64,000 nt of DNA, taken from Corynebacterium endometrii (GTDB lineage Bacteria > Actinomycetota > Actinomycetes > Mycobacteriales > Mycobacteriaceae). Below the pieces are notes generated by a model, which searched no databases, was not told where the DNA came from, and saw nothing but the letters and a program-made list of their open reading frames with translations. The stretch lies in contig NZ_CP039247.1 in the NCBI RefSeq assembly GCF_004795735.1, positions 434,001 through 498,000 on the forward strand, written 5' to 3'. The translations under genes were made by a program, and so were the position numbers. This document shows, in pieces, positions 36,427-44,897 of the stretch; the first letter of the stretch is position 1, and every line of letters starts with the position of its first letter.

Positions 36427-37770
36427 ATGACTCGACTATTTGGAACTGATGGCGTTCGCGGGCTTGCGAACAAAAAGCTGACTCCGGCCCTGGCCTTGAA
36501 GCTCGGCCAGGCCGCTGCGGAGGTACTCACTGCTAATCGTGAGTCCTATGAGTTGCGCCCAACCGCTGTCATCGGCCGCGATCCCCGCGTCTCCGGAGAA
36601 ATGCTGGACGCCGCCATTGCCTCGGGCCTGGCATCCCGTGGCGTTGACGTGGTGCGCGTCGGTGTGCTGCCAACCCCGGCCATCGCCTTTCTGACCGATG
36701 ATTACGGCGCCGATCTGGGCGTCATGATTTCCGCCTCCCACAATCCGATGCCGGACAATGGCATCAAGTTCTTCTCCGCCGGCGGAAAGAAGCTTCCGGA
36801 TGCCCTTGAGGATCAGATTCAGGAGGCCATGGAAAACCTGAAGGAGGATGGCCCGACCGGCACCAAGATCGGCCGTATCATTTCCGAGGCTTCTACCGGC
36901 CGTTCCCGTTACCTTCAGCACCTTGCCGAAGCGGTTACCACTGACTTGTCGGGCATTAAGGTGGTGGTGGATACCGCGAACGGTGCGGCTTCCAAGGTCG
37001 CGCCGATGGCGTACGAGGCCGCCGGGGCTGAGGTCGTTGCGATTCATAACAAGCCAAACGCCTTTAATATTAATGAGAACTGTGGTTCCACCCATATCGA
37101 TCAGATCCAAGCGGCGGTGGTGGAACACGGGGCTGACCTGGGACTCGCGCATGACGGCGACGCGGACCGCTGCCTGGCCGTCGACGCTGAGGGCAATGTG
37201 GTAGATGGCGATCAGATTATGGCTTTGTTAGCCGTGGCAATGAAGCAGGAGTCCGATCTCCGCCACAACACCCTGGTGGCCACGGTCATGTCCAACCTGG
37301 GCTTGAAGCTGGCCATGAAAGAGCATGGCATTACGGTTCTCGAGGCTAATGTGGGGGATCGTTATGTGCTCGAAGAGCTGGCTAAGGGGGATTACTCACT
37401 GGGCGGCGAACAGTCCGGCCATATTGTCCTGCCCGATGATTGCACCACTGGTGACGGCACGCTGTCCGGCCTGAACATCATGGCGCGCATGGCTAAGACC
37501 GGTAAAACGTTGAAAGAACTGGCGTCCGTGATGACCGTCCTGCCGCAGACGTTGATCAACGTACCAGTGGTGGATAAGTCCTCCATCATGTCGAACCCCG
37601 AGGTCAAGGCCGCCATAGCCGAGGCGGAGGCCGAGCTTGCTGATACCGGACGCGTGCTGCTTCGCCCTTCCGGAACGGAGGAGCTCTTCCGCGTCATGGT
37701 CGAGGCCGCCGATGGGGAGCAGGCCCGCAGGGTAGCGGGTCGCCTAGCCGCCGTTGTGGCTAGCGCCTAA
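36427..37770 (+). CDS. glmM: Phosphoglucosamine mutase
   Basis: A 447-residue enzyme converting glucosamine-6-phosphate to glucosamine-1-phosphate for UDP-GlcNAc and cell-wall synthesis. The phosphoserine Ser104 is in [17 protein letters not shown], the metal loop is DGDADR ([11 protein letters not shown]), and the sugar and phosphate loops GGEQSGH and [11 protein letters not shown] are present. ATG 36427 gives the normal [12 protein letters not shown] start. It acts directly after GlmS, coded 3.2 kb downstream. An intrinsic terminator follows immediately. Confidence 0.97.
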   Translation: MTRLFGTDGVRGLANKKLTPALALKLGQAAAEVLTANRESYELRPTAVIGRDPRVSGEMLDAAIASGLASRGVDVVRVGVLPTPAIAFLTDDYGADLGVMISASHNPMPDNGIKFFSAGGKKLPDALEDQIQEAMENLKEDGPTGTKIGRIISEASTGRSRYLQHLAEAVTTDLSGIKVVVDTANGAASKVAPMAYEAAGAEVVAIHNKPNAFNINENCGSTHIDQIQAAVVEHGADLGLAHDGDADRCLAVDAEGNVVDGDQIMALLAVAMKQESDLRHNTLVATVMSNLGLKLAMKEHGITVLEANVGDRYVLEELAKGDYSLGGEQSGHIVLPDDCTTGDGTLSGLNIMARMAKTGKTLKELASVMTVLPQTLINVPVVDKSSIMSNPEVKAAIAEAEAELADTGRVLLRPSGTEELFRVMVEAADGEQARRVAGRLAAVVASA

Positions 37771-37791
37771 CCTGCGTTCACGGTTGTAAAG

Positions 37792-37830
37792 AAGTTGCCG
37801 CGGTTTGATGCCGGGCAACTTTTTTATTTT
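37792..37830 (+). terminator. Intrinsic terminator after glmM
   Basis: AAGTTGCC (37792-37799) pairs with GGCAACTT (37814-37821), followed by TTTTTATTTT. It isolates glmM from the ECF-like promoter that starts 4 nt later. Confidence 0.9.
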
Positions 37831-37833
37831 GCT

Positions 37834-37865
37834 GGGAACCGTTTGGCCGCAACTCGAGTCCAATA
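37834..37865 (+). promoter_or_regulatory. ECF-sigma-like promoter element, copy B
   Basis: GGGAACC (37834-37840) and GTCCAAT (37858-37864) frame a 32-bp element identical to 33904-33935 except for one base (C to G at the 23rd position). Sequence beyond the element is not conserved, except for a GTGA seven bases on, which argues for a selected site and not a recent duplication. The start point would be about 60 nt before ATG 37931. Confidence 0.7.
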
Positions 37866-37930
37866 ATGGTGACGGACTTTAGACCTTAAGAGCCTAAAGT
37901 CAGTGACCAAGAGTAAAAGGGGGGACTCCA

Positions 37931-38248
37931 ATGGCCGAAATGCAAGTTGATTACGCGCGGGCAACGGCTAGTGCGGGGAGGCTGCGGGAACATGTGGCGC
38001 GCTTTGCGCAGGAACACGCCGCACAGGCTCCGGACTTTAATCCAGCAGCCGCGGGGCGGGGATTTGTGGGACACGGTCAGCGCCTGGCCCACTTGATGGC
38101 TCAGTTGCATGAGCGTTCCGGGCAGCGTGGCGCCGTAATGGATTCCACGGCGCTAGCCGCCCAGCGCGAGTTAGACGCAATTGAGAGCATGGATACGCAA
38201 AACTCGGATGCACTTTCGCGCCACCGTCCCGGGGATGGTGCCCGATGA
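37931..38248 (+). CDS. WXG100-sized helical protein (Rv3440c-like position)
   Basis: A 105-residue, mostly helical protein without signal peptide or membrane helix. Two helical stretches (about residues 6-30 and 47-90) flank a glycine-bearing turn, GRGFVGHG, at about residues 42-49. There is no WXG motif. Size and build recall EspC-like or WXG100-like type VII partners. AAAAGGGGGGA lies before ATG 37931. Its last codons overlap the next gene by 4 bp. It has the position of Rv3440c after glmM. The function is unknown; a type VII substrate or substrate chaperone is inferred from the shared promoter. Confidence 0.75.
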   Translation: MAEMQVDYARATASAGRLREHVARFAQEHAAQAPDFNPAAAGRGFVGHGQRLAHLMAQLHERSGQRGAVMDSTALAAQRELDAIESMDTQNSDALSRHRPGDGAR

Positions 38249-39813
38249 AGACAGCTGCAGCAAGCCTGCTGAATGATTTCAGCTCCGCAGTCGGCGATTT
38301 TCAACTGGCCGCGATGGGGGCGTATCGGGGCCCGTCCATGCCGATTACCATGCTCCGTGAGGCTATCGGCACCGTCGATGGCCTCAATACCGCCGCGCTG
38401 GTCGATGCCACTCAGGCGGCGGTGACCAGTCGCGGGGGTTCCTCTATTGATTACAGTGTCCAGGGCTCGGCGGGGTCATTCCTGCGCGATTTGATTATCG
38501 ATACTCTTGGCGGCGTCGCGGGAGGCACCATTGCCTCCTTGGTCAGCAAGCAGCTGGACTCTTTTTCGCAGGAGCGGTCCGACGCCGACTCCATCGCCAA
38601 GGGCGTCGAAGGTTGCGCACGCGCGATTGATAGCATCGTGGATACTTCCGACTCTTTCATGTCAGAGGTCATTGGCGCGGTCACGCCGGTGATCCAGATC
38701 CTCACGGCAGTAATTAAGCGCACCCCGGCGGGGCGCTTGGCCGCCCTTATCATTCCCATTGCCGCTGGACTCATCGATAACACCATGGGCGTGCTCAGCA
38801 GGCAGTGCCGCGACCGCGATACCCACATCGACGAATGCTACGCGGAGATGGAGCGCCGCTGCGATGAGATGCTGAGCAATAATCCGCCGTGTGAGTGCCC
38901 AGACAATGCCCCCGCACCGGAGCGGCCAACGCCCGAGGGCGAGCCGAATCCACAGCCTGACGCGGAGCCGGGGGCTAACACCAAGACGGATCCTTTCGAA
39001 TGCACCCTGCCGCCGGCCGAGCCGGCCGGAAATCCGGACAAACCCGCCCGGGAGCAGGCGCCGGCGCCCGTTCCTTCGCCTGGCGTGTGTCCGGAGCCGA
39101 ATCCGGCGACCCTACCGGTGGCGGACGCGCCGGAGTGTGCACGGCGCGTTACCCAGGCCGTGGTTGACTTCCAGGAGTGCGCCCAGCGCACCCATGCTTC
39201 CCTAAACAAATCCATTGAGGCTAACGTCAATGGTTCCATCACCGGTGCCATTAACGGCGCGGTCAACGGAGCGATAAACAACGCAATCGCCGGGGCGCAT
39301 GACGTGGTTGCGGATGCTCAAAAGGCCATTAATTCCGCGGCGTCTTCCTGCCTGGGCACCTTGGGCGCCGTGGGCGCGGGTGTGGCGGCGGTTGGCTTGG
39401 GCGTTGCGGCTTACGCAGTGGCTGGTTGCGTAGGCCTTACCGAGCCGGATTGCGCACCGGAGCCCGAACCGGCGCCGGAGCCTGCGCCTAGACCCGAGCC
39501 CAAGCCTGAACCAGAACCCGCCCCTCCTGCGGAACCGGAAGCGGTTCCGGTAAAAGACTGCGTGGAAACCGATGACTCCGTTATCGAACCGCCCCCGGAG
39601 CTAAGCCAAGTCGAGGAGCCAGCCCCGCCGCCGAAGAAGCAGATCCCCGCGCCGGGGCCACAGCTCGAGCCAGAGCCTGCTCCACAACCCGCTCCGCCGC
39701 CGGCCTCCCCCAGCACAGAGTTGACTAGCTCGACGCAGGCGCAGAGTTCAGTCACTACGCAAAGTTCAGTTCAGCAATCATGGGAACGCGCACGAAAGGC
39801 AGGGCAGTGGTAA
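38245..39813 (+). CDS. Cys-rich, Pro/Glu/Ala-rich protein (Rv3439c-like position)
   Basis: A 522-residue protein of unknown function. Residues 1-210 are mostly helical with hydrophobic segments (about 142-157 and 165-177) and contain Tyr199-Ala-Glu-Met-Glu203, which fits the type VII YxxxD/E signal pattern. Residues 212-295 are Pro/Glu-rich. A repeat of Asn/Gly-Ala-Ile/Val units covers 326-350, a long Gly/Ala hydrophobic stretch 369-398, and Pro-Glu repeats most of 403-490. I count 14 cysteines. No classical signal peptide is seen. It overlaps its neighbours by 4 bp and 1 bp. Position and composition match the Ala/Pro-rich Rv3439c. An exported or surface protein of the ESX-4 regulon is inferred. 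Confidence 0.75.
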   Translation: MKTAAASLLNDFSSAVGDFQLAAMGAYRGPSMPITMLREAIGTVDGLNTAALVDATQAAVTSRGGSSIDYSVQGSAGSFLRDLIIDTLGGVAGGTIASLVSKQLDSFSQERSDADSIAKGVEGCARAIDSIVDTSDSFMSEVIGAVTPVIQILTAVIKRTPAGRLAALIIPIAAGLIDNTMGVLSRQCRDRDTHIDECYAEMERRCDEMLSNNPPCECPDNAPAPERPTPEGEPNPQPDAEPGANTKTDPFECTLPPAEPAGNPDKPAREQAPAPVPSPGVCPEPNPATLPVADAPECARRVTQAVVDFQECAQRTHASLNKSIEANVNGSITGAINGAVNGAINNAIAGAHDVVADAQKAINSAASSCLGTLGAVGAGVAAVGLGVAAYAVAGCVGLTEPDCAPEPEPAPEPAPRPEPKPEPEPAPPAEPEAVPVKDCVETDDSVIEPPPELSQVEEPAPPPKKQIPAPGPQLEPEPAPQPAPPPASPSTELTSSTQAQSSVTTQSSVQQSWERARKAGQW

Positions 39814-40055
39814 TGGATTTTGACGAGTTTGCACGCGGATTCCGCGAGCGCACGGCGGCCCGCCTGGTGGAGTTCGAAAAGACCCTCGGCAAGGCCCAGG
39901 ACGAAGTGGAAAAGGCCGCCCAACAGGCGGCTAAAGAGGCGTCGGGAGGTGGGGCCATGGGGGCTTCGGGCAAAGCACGCGAAGCCGAGGATCGCCAAAC
40001 CCCGCCGCGCAGGCGCACGACGGGGCAAGTGAAATCTGTGCTGCGGAGGGGCTAG
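39813..40055 (+). CDS. Small coiled-coil protein, third gene of the ECF-driven operon
   Basis: An 80-residue protein. The first 45 residues form an amphipathic, heptad-like helix (DFDEFARGFRERTAARLVEFEK), followed by a Gly/Ala linker and a basic tail ending RRTTGQVKSVLRRG. ATG 39813 shares its A with the stop of the 522-residue gene, with AAAGGCAGGG upstream, so translation is coupled. There is no membrane segment. The function is unknown; a partner or chaperone of the large protein is a guess. The stop overlaps that of the convergent hydrolase-like gene by 4 bp. Confidence 0.65.
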   Translation: MDFDEFARGFRERTAARLVEFEKTLGKAQDEVEKAAQQAAKEASGGGAMGASGKAREAEDRQTPPRRRTTGQVKSVLRRG

Positions 40056-40888
40056 TCCTCGTCGCGGCGGACGCCAGCCTTATCAGACAGCTTCTCGCCA
40101 GTAAGCGAATCGAAGCCCTTGCCGGTGGCATCCGGCTCAGAGAAACCGGAATACTTCTTTTCGCCGGCGAGTTGGTGCAGAAGGAAGCCGGTGACCAGGC
40201 CACGGGCGGTCTCGGTCGCGCGGCCCTGGAACATCTCGCCGCCGAAGGCCAGCTTAAAGAGCTTGTCCTCGGAGAATCCGCCCTGGGAACCGCGTTCAAT
40301 TTCGCGATACGCCACATCGCCCTTCCAGTTGTAAGCCAAGCGAGCCGGGTTGCCGGCGCTGAAAATCTCTCCGGTTTCGGAGCCAATGACCAGGCCAGGC
40401 TTGTCCAGCTGGCGGGCCGCGGAGGTGGCCTTAGGGCTGGTAACGGCAGGATAAATAGCCGCAACGGCGGAGACCTTGTCATTATTAACGGAGGCCAGCA
40501 CCGCGGTGCCGCCACCCATGCCGTGGCCAATCATCCCCAGCTTGCCGGGCGAAACCGAGATATTACCGTTGCCCAGCTTCACGGTCGAGGCAATTTGCAG
40601 GGCGGTCTCCATATCGGCCGCCAGATTGCGGTGGTTGGGGCTAAGTCCCGTTTCCGTATTGGGGGCCACGACTACGATGCCCCAGGACGCCAGGTGGCGC
40701 AGGGTCGCGTGGTAATGCTTAATGTCCTTGGCCCAGTCATGGCCAAAGGCCACGGCGGGAAGCGATTTTCCTTCCGCTGGGGTGTAGACGCGGCCGTTGA
40801 GACCGGCGTAGGACAGGTCACCAACGAGTACGCGGTGGGGGCCACGCTTGGACAGGGTTGCTAGATGCTTCTTCAAATTCGCAGACAC
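40052..40888 (-). CDS. Alpha/beta-hydrolase-fold protein lacking the nucleophile serine
   Basis: A 278-residue protein of the dienelactone-hydrolase or PET-hydrolase-like group: VLVGDLSYAGLNGRVYTP, LPAVAFGHDW and WGIVVVAPNTETG are typical strands, and the elbow is MIGHGMGGG. The family normally has Ser in the middle (GHSMGG), but the codon here is GGC, Gly. A serine-hydrolase mechanism is therefore unlikely, and the protein may be a binding or structural member. GTG 40888 is chosen as start; no strong ribosome site is visible. The position between the Rv3439c-like gene and glmS matches Rv3438. Confidence 0.75.
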   Translation of the reverse strand: MSANLKKHLATLSKRGPHRVLVGDLSYAGLNGRVYTPAEGKSLPAVAFGHDWAKDIKHYHATLRHLASWGIVVVAPNTETGLSPNHRNLAADMETALQIASTVKLGNGNISVSPGKLGMIGHGMGGGTAVLASVNNDKVSAVAAIYPAVTSPKATSAARQLDKPGLVIGSETGEIFSAGNPARLAYNWKGDVAYREIERGSQGGFSEDKLFKLAFGGEMFQGRATETARGLVTGFLLHQLAGEKKYSGFSEPDATGKGFDSLTGEKLSDKAGVRRDED

Positions 40889-41015
40889 GCCTTCAAGGAT
40901 AGAGCAAAAGTGATGTCTTGCGCCCGTTGCTCCACGGATTATGGGGTGAAAAATGCCTAACGGCACCTCGACGGGGCAACTAGTTATAACAACAAATGCT
41001 GTAGGATCAGGGGCT

Positions 41016-42887
41016 ATGTGTGGAATTGTTGGTTATGTAGCCCATGCTTCGGCTGACCGTAAATATTATGCCCTTGATGTTGTCATTGAGGGCCTTCGTC
41101 GCTTGGAGTACCGCGGTTATGATTCCGCCGGTGTTGCAATGTACGCCGATGGTGAGATTGGTTGGCGTAAGAAGGCCGGCAAGGTTGCCGCTCTAGAGGG
41201 GGAAATAGCCCAACGCCCGCTGAAGGATTCGGTCCTGGGCATCGGGCATACCCGTTGGGCAACCCACGGCGGACCAACTGACTCCAACGCGCACCCGCAT
41301 GTGGTTGCGGGTGGGAAGCTGGCCGTGGTCCATAACGGCATCATTGAGAACTTCACCGAATTGCGCAAGGCTATGCAGGACAAGGGCTATACCTTTGTTT
41401 CTGAAACTGACACCGAGGTCGCGGCCACCGTCCTGGCCGATGTATTCGACAATGAGGCTGAAGGCGACCTGACTCGCGCCATGCAGTTGGCCTGCCAGAA
41501 GTTTGAGGGGGCATTTACCCTTCTAGCGATCCACGCGGACCAGGCTGACCGAATCGTGGCTGCCCGCCGCGATTCGCCGCTTGTCATTGGCCTTGGCGAG
41601 GGGGAGAACTTCCTGGGCTCTGACGTCTCCGGTTTCATTGATTACACCAAGGAGGCTATGGAGATTGCCAACGACCAGGTGGTGACCATTACCGCTGATG
41701 AGGTCTCCATCACCGACTATCAGGGCAATCCCGCCCAGGGCAAGGCCTTCCATATCGAGTGGGATGCGGCGTCTGCGAAAAAGGACGGCTTTGAGTCCTT
41801 CATGGACAAGGAGATCCACGATCAGCCCGCCGCGGTGCGCGATACGCTGCTGGGGCGTTTCGATGAGTCCGGAAAGCTGACCTTAGACGAGGTCAACATT
41901 GATGAGTCCGTTCTTCGTGCCGTGGACAAGATCATTGTCATCGCGTGCGGCACCGCGGCATATGCGGGCCAGGTTGCGCGCTACGCGATTGAGCATTGGT
42001 GCCGCATCCCGACCGAGGTCGAGTTGGCGCACGAGTTCCGCTACCGCGACCCAATTGTCAATGAGAAGACCCTGGTCGTGGCGCTATCCCAGTCCGGAGA
42101 GACTATGGACACGTTGATGGCCGTGCGCCACGCGCGCGAGCAGGGCGCCAAGGTAGTGGCTATCTGCAACACTCAGGGTTCTTCCATTCCTCGCGAGGCG
42201 GATGCGAACCTTTACACGCACGCGGGCCCGGAGATTTCCGTGGCATCCACCAAAGCGTTCCTGGCGCAAATTACCGCGTCCTACCTTCTGGGCCTGTACT
42301 TGGCGCAGCTGCGCGGCAACATGTATGCCGATGAAATCCATCTCATCATCGATGAGCTGGGGGCCATGCCGGACAAGATCCAGCAGGTCATCGATGGCGA
42401 AGAACAAGTTAAGAAGCTGGGGCAGGAGATGAAGGACTCAAAGTCCGTCCTGTTCCTGGGGCGCCACGTTGGCTACCCGGTAGCCATGGAGGGTGCGCTC
42501 AAGCTCAAGGAAATTGCGTACCTGCATGCTGAGGGCTTTGCCGCGGGAGAGCTCAAGCATGGCCCTATCGCGTTGGTTGAGGACGGTCAGCCGGTATTCG
42601 TGATTGTTCCTTCGCCCCGCGGTCGGGATGTCCTGCATTCCAAGGTTGTCTCCAACATCCAGGAGATCCGAGCACGTGGTGCAATTACCATCGTGATTGC
42701 CGAAGAGGGCGATGAAGCCGTGGAGCAGTTCGCAAACCACGTCATCCGCGTCCCGCAGGCGCCGACCCTCCTCCAGCCTCTGGTGGCTACCGTGCCGCTG
42801 CAGATCTTTGCCTGCGCGGTAGCCACCGCCAAGGGATACGACGTGGACCAGCCGCGTAACCTGGCCAAGTCCGTCACCGTGGAATAG
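41016..42887 (+). CDS. glmS: Glutamine-fructose-6-phosphate aminotransferase (isomerizing)
   Basis: A 623-residue enzyme making glucosamine-6-phosphate from fructose-6-phosphate and glutamine. Cys2 (MCGIVGYV) is the N-terminal glutaminase nucleophile; GHTRWATHGGPTDSNAHPH is the glutaminase loop. Two SIS domains follow (about residues 300-600, IACGTAAYAG and LSQSGETMDT). ATG 41016 exposes Cys2 and is the only sensible start. It has its own upstream region (40889-41015) with no glmS ribozyme seen. It feeds GlmM. Confidence 0.97.
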   Translation: MCGIVGYVAHASADRKYYALDVVIEGLRRLEYRGYDSAGVAMYADGEIGWRKKAGKVAALEGEIAQRPLKDSVLGIGHTRWATHGGPTDSNAHPHVVAGGKLAVVHNGIIENFTELRKAMQDKGYTFVSETDTEVAATVLADVFDNEAEGDLTRAMQLACQKFEGAFTLLAIHADQADRIVAARRDSPLVIGLGEGENFLGSDVSGFIDYTKEAMEIANDQVVTITADEVSITDYQGNPAQGKAFHIEWDAASAKKDGFESFMDKEIHDQPAAVRDTLLGRFDESGKLTLDEVNIDESVLRAVDKIIVIACGTAAYAGQVARYAIEHWCRIPTEVELAHEFRYRDPIVNEKTLVVALSQSGETMDTLMAVRHAREQGAKVVAICNTQGSSIPREADANLYTHAGPEISVASTKAFLAQITASYLLGLYLAQLRGNMYADEIHLIIDELGAMPDKIQQVIDGEEQVKKLGQEMKDSKSVLFLGRHVGYPVAMEGALKLKEIAYLHAEGFAAGELKHGPIALVEDGQPVFVIVPSPRGRDVLHSKVVSNIQEIRARGAITIVIAEEGDEAVEQFANHVIRVPQAPTLLQPLVATVPLQIFACAVATAKGYDVDQPRNLAKSVTVE

Positions 42888-42915
42888 AATACCCGGCCCC
42901 GGGCCGGAGTCTGGT

Positions 42916-42990
42916 CCCTAGCCTTCCGCTCCGCTCGGGCGGGGCCGTCCTGGTCCGCCTAGTGGCGGGAGGGCTAGGGGCTTTCCTTAT
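42916..42990 (+). terminator. Large stem structure after glmS
   Basis: CCCTAGCC (42916-42923) pairs with GGCTAGGG (42972-42979); the 48-nt interior can fold further, and CTTTCCTTATTT follows. A probable terminator with a long loop. Confidence 0.6.
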
Positions 42991-43011
42991 TTGCCGCAGA
43001 TGGGTGGCACA

Positions 43012-44124
43012 ATGGTGACCATGCCTTTGCTTCGTACCCGTATTGACCTCGACGCCATCGCACATAACGTCCGCCTGCTTAAAGAAGTGGCGGGCCAGGC
43101 GCGCCTGATGTGCGTGGTCAAAGCCGATGCCTATGGCCATGGCGTGGACCGCGTGGCCCCGGTGATGGTGAAAGCCGGAGCCGATCTGCTCGGCGTCGCC
43201 ACACTGAGCGAGGCGGTCTATCTCCGCGCGCTTGGTGTGGATGTTCCCATCGTCGCGTGGATGTGGTCTCCGGACCAGGACCTAACGGACGCTCTGGCCA
43301 GCGGGGTAGAGATTGGTGTTCCTTCCCCGGCCCATGCGCGCGCGTTGGTGGAGGCCGGGGTTCCGGCTAAGGCGTGCATTAAAGTCGAGACGGGAATGCA
43401 CCGTTCCGGCGTGGATGAGGACGCGTGGGAGGAAACTTTCACGCTGCTGCGCGATGCGGGCCACATTGAGGTCACGGGACTTATGAGCCACCTGGCTTGC
43501 GCCGATACGCCCTCGGACCGGTTCAATGACACCCAGGCAGACAACTTCCGGCGCGCCATTGAGCTGGCGCGCGAGCTGGGGCTCGAATGCCCCGTAAATC
43601 ACCTGGCCGCCTCGCCCGCTACGCTGGAGCGCCCGGACCTGCACTTTGACCAGGTGCGCCCCGGCGTGGCGTGCTACGGCCTAGAACCGGTCGAGGGCCT
43701 TGAGCACGGCTTGAAGCCCGCAATGACGTGGGCCGCAACCGTCATCAATATCAAGCGCGTGGAACCCGGCGATGCCACCTGCTACTCCCTGACGTGGACC
43801 GCGGACAAACCAGGCTACCTGGCCACCATCCCATGCGGATACGCCGATGGCTTGCCGCGCTCCTTCCAGGGGGCGCTGCAGGTCGGCGTCGGGGGAAAGC
43901 TATACCCGCAGGTAGGGCGCGTATGCATGGATCAAATCATGATCGATCTCGGGGAGAATCCATTCGGCGTGGCCGCAGGGGATGAGGCGATCCTCTTCGG
44001 TGAGGGCGGCATGAGCGCCACCCAGCTCGCCGACGCCGCCGGCACCATTAACTACGAAATCGTTTCCCGTCCGACCGGTCGCACCGTGCGCACCTACGAG
44101 GGAGGAGTAGACCTTGAAGGATAG
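43012..44124 (+). CDS. alr: Alanine racemase
   Basis: A 370-residue PLP enzyme that makes D-alanine for peptidoglycan. The PLP lysine Lys37 is in MCVVKADAYGHGVDR; the catalytic Tyr is in the PCGYADGLPRSFQ segment, and VGRVCMDQIMIDLG is the second signature. ATG 43012 is preceded by GGGTGG; ATG 43021 three codons later is also possible. The last 11 bp overlap the start of tsaE, so alr-tsaE are coupled. Confidence 0.95.
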   Translation: MVTMPLLRTRIDLDAIAHNVRLLKEVAGQARLMCVVKADAYGHGVDRVAPVMVKAGADLLGVATLSEAVYLRALGVDVPIVAWMWSPDQDLTDALASGVEIGVPSPAHARALVEAGVPAKACIKVETGMHRSGVDEDAWEETFTLLRDAGHIEVTGLMSHLACADTPSDRFNDTQADNFRRAIELARELGLECPVNHLAASPATLERPDLHFDQVRPGVACYGLEPVEGLEHGLKPAMTWAATVINIKRVEPGDATCYSLTWTADKPGYLATIPCGYADGLPRSFQGALQVGVGGKLYPQVGRVCMDQIMIDLGENPFGVAAGDEAILFGEGGMSATQLADAAGTINYEIVSRPTGRTVRTYEGGVDLEG

Positions 44125-44614
44125 TTTCCCGGAGGAAGGAACCCGCGAGTTGGCGACCGCGGCGGATACCCGGGCTTTCGGCGCGGAGTTGGGCTCGGCG
44201 CTCGAGGCCGGAGACGTGGTAATCCTTGACGGCCCGCTGGGGGCTGGGAAAACCACGTTCACCCAGGGGCTGGCCGAGGGGATGCGGGTCAAGGGGCGCG
44301 TGACCTCGCCGACGTTCGTCATCGCCCGAGAGCATCGATCCACAGTGGGCGGACCCAGCCTAGTGCACGTGGATGCTTACCGCCTGTTGGACGATTTTGG
44401 CGCCGGCTCCGGCGATCCGCTGGGCGAGCTGGACGCTCTGGATCTCGATACCGAGCTGGAGGACGCGGTGGTCGTGGCCGAATGGGGCGGCGGGTTGGTC
44501 GAGCAGCTAACGGAGTCCTACCTTCTCATCCAGATCGACCGCGAAAGCGCCAACCTGGACGACCCGGAGGGGGAGGCGCGCATCTTCACCTGGCGCTGGG
44601 TGGAGCAGCAGTAG
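44114..44614 (+). CDS. tsaE: tRNA t6A biosynthesis ATPase TsaE
   Basis: A 166-residue P-loop ATPase of the t6A37 complex with TsaB and TsaD. The Walker A motif GPLGAGKTTF is near residues 40-49, VTSPTFVIAREH is the second signature, and LVHVDAYRL and VVVAEWGG follow. The start is TTG 44114, with GGAGGAG 7 nt upstream inside alr. A small insert (DFGAGSGDPLGELDAL) lies in the middle. The partner genes tsaB and tsaD are 2.5 kb downstream, on the same strand. Confidence 0.92.
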   Translation: MKDSFPEEGTRELATAADTRAFGAELGSALEAGDVVILDGPLGAGKTTFTQGLAEGMRVKGRVTSPTFVIAREHRSTVGGPSLVHVDAYRLLDDFGAGSGDPLGELDALDLDTELEDAVVVAEWGGGLVEQLTESYLLIQIDRESANLDDPEGEARIFTWRWVEQQ

Positions 44615-44669
44615 GCGAAGGCCGTGGTGCGCCGGCGACTCGATTATGGTGCGCCGGCGATTATGTTTT

Positions 44670-44760
44670 CGCAACAATCTCGTTCGATCTGCGGTGAAAA
44701 CGGCATTCGGATGGCCGGATCGAACGTGATTGTTGCGTTACGCGGAAACTCTTCACCGCA
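44670..44760. repeat. Long inverted repeat between tsaE and the exporter gene
   Basis: The 20-nt arm CGCAACAATCTCGTTCGATC (44670-44689) matches the reverse complement of 44718-44737 at 19 positions, with a 28-nt loop. Directly after the left arm TGCGGTGAA (44690-44698) is inverted at 44752-44760 (TTCACCGCA). A 13-bp direct repeat GGTGCGCCGGCGA (44627 and 44648, approximate) lies just upstream. No gene is seen in this 283-nt gap. A later GGGCAGC/GCTGCCC pair with GTTTTTA near 44851 may be a terminator. Confidence 0.7.
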
Positions 44761-44897
44761 CTCCCCCCTAACACCTAAAGGGCAGCACACAAAGCTAACA
44801 ATCGGGCGCAAACCGGCATAGGGCTGCCCCCGAATGTGCCCGTTTTTATGCAACTTTAGTTTGGCCTCGCCCGGGAACCGGGAGTAGACCGGAACTC

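Noticed and set aside
40889..41015. glmS ribozyme upstream of glmS
   Set aside because: The 127-nt gap is too short and lacks the conserved core; such ribozymes are typical of Firmicutes.
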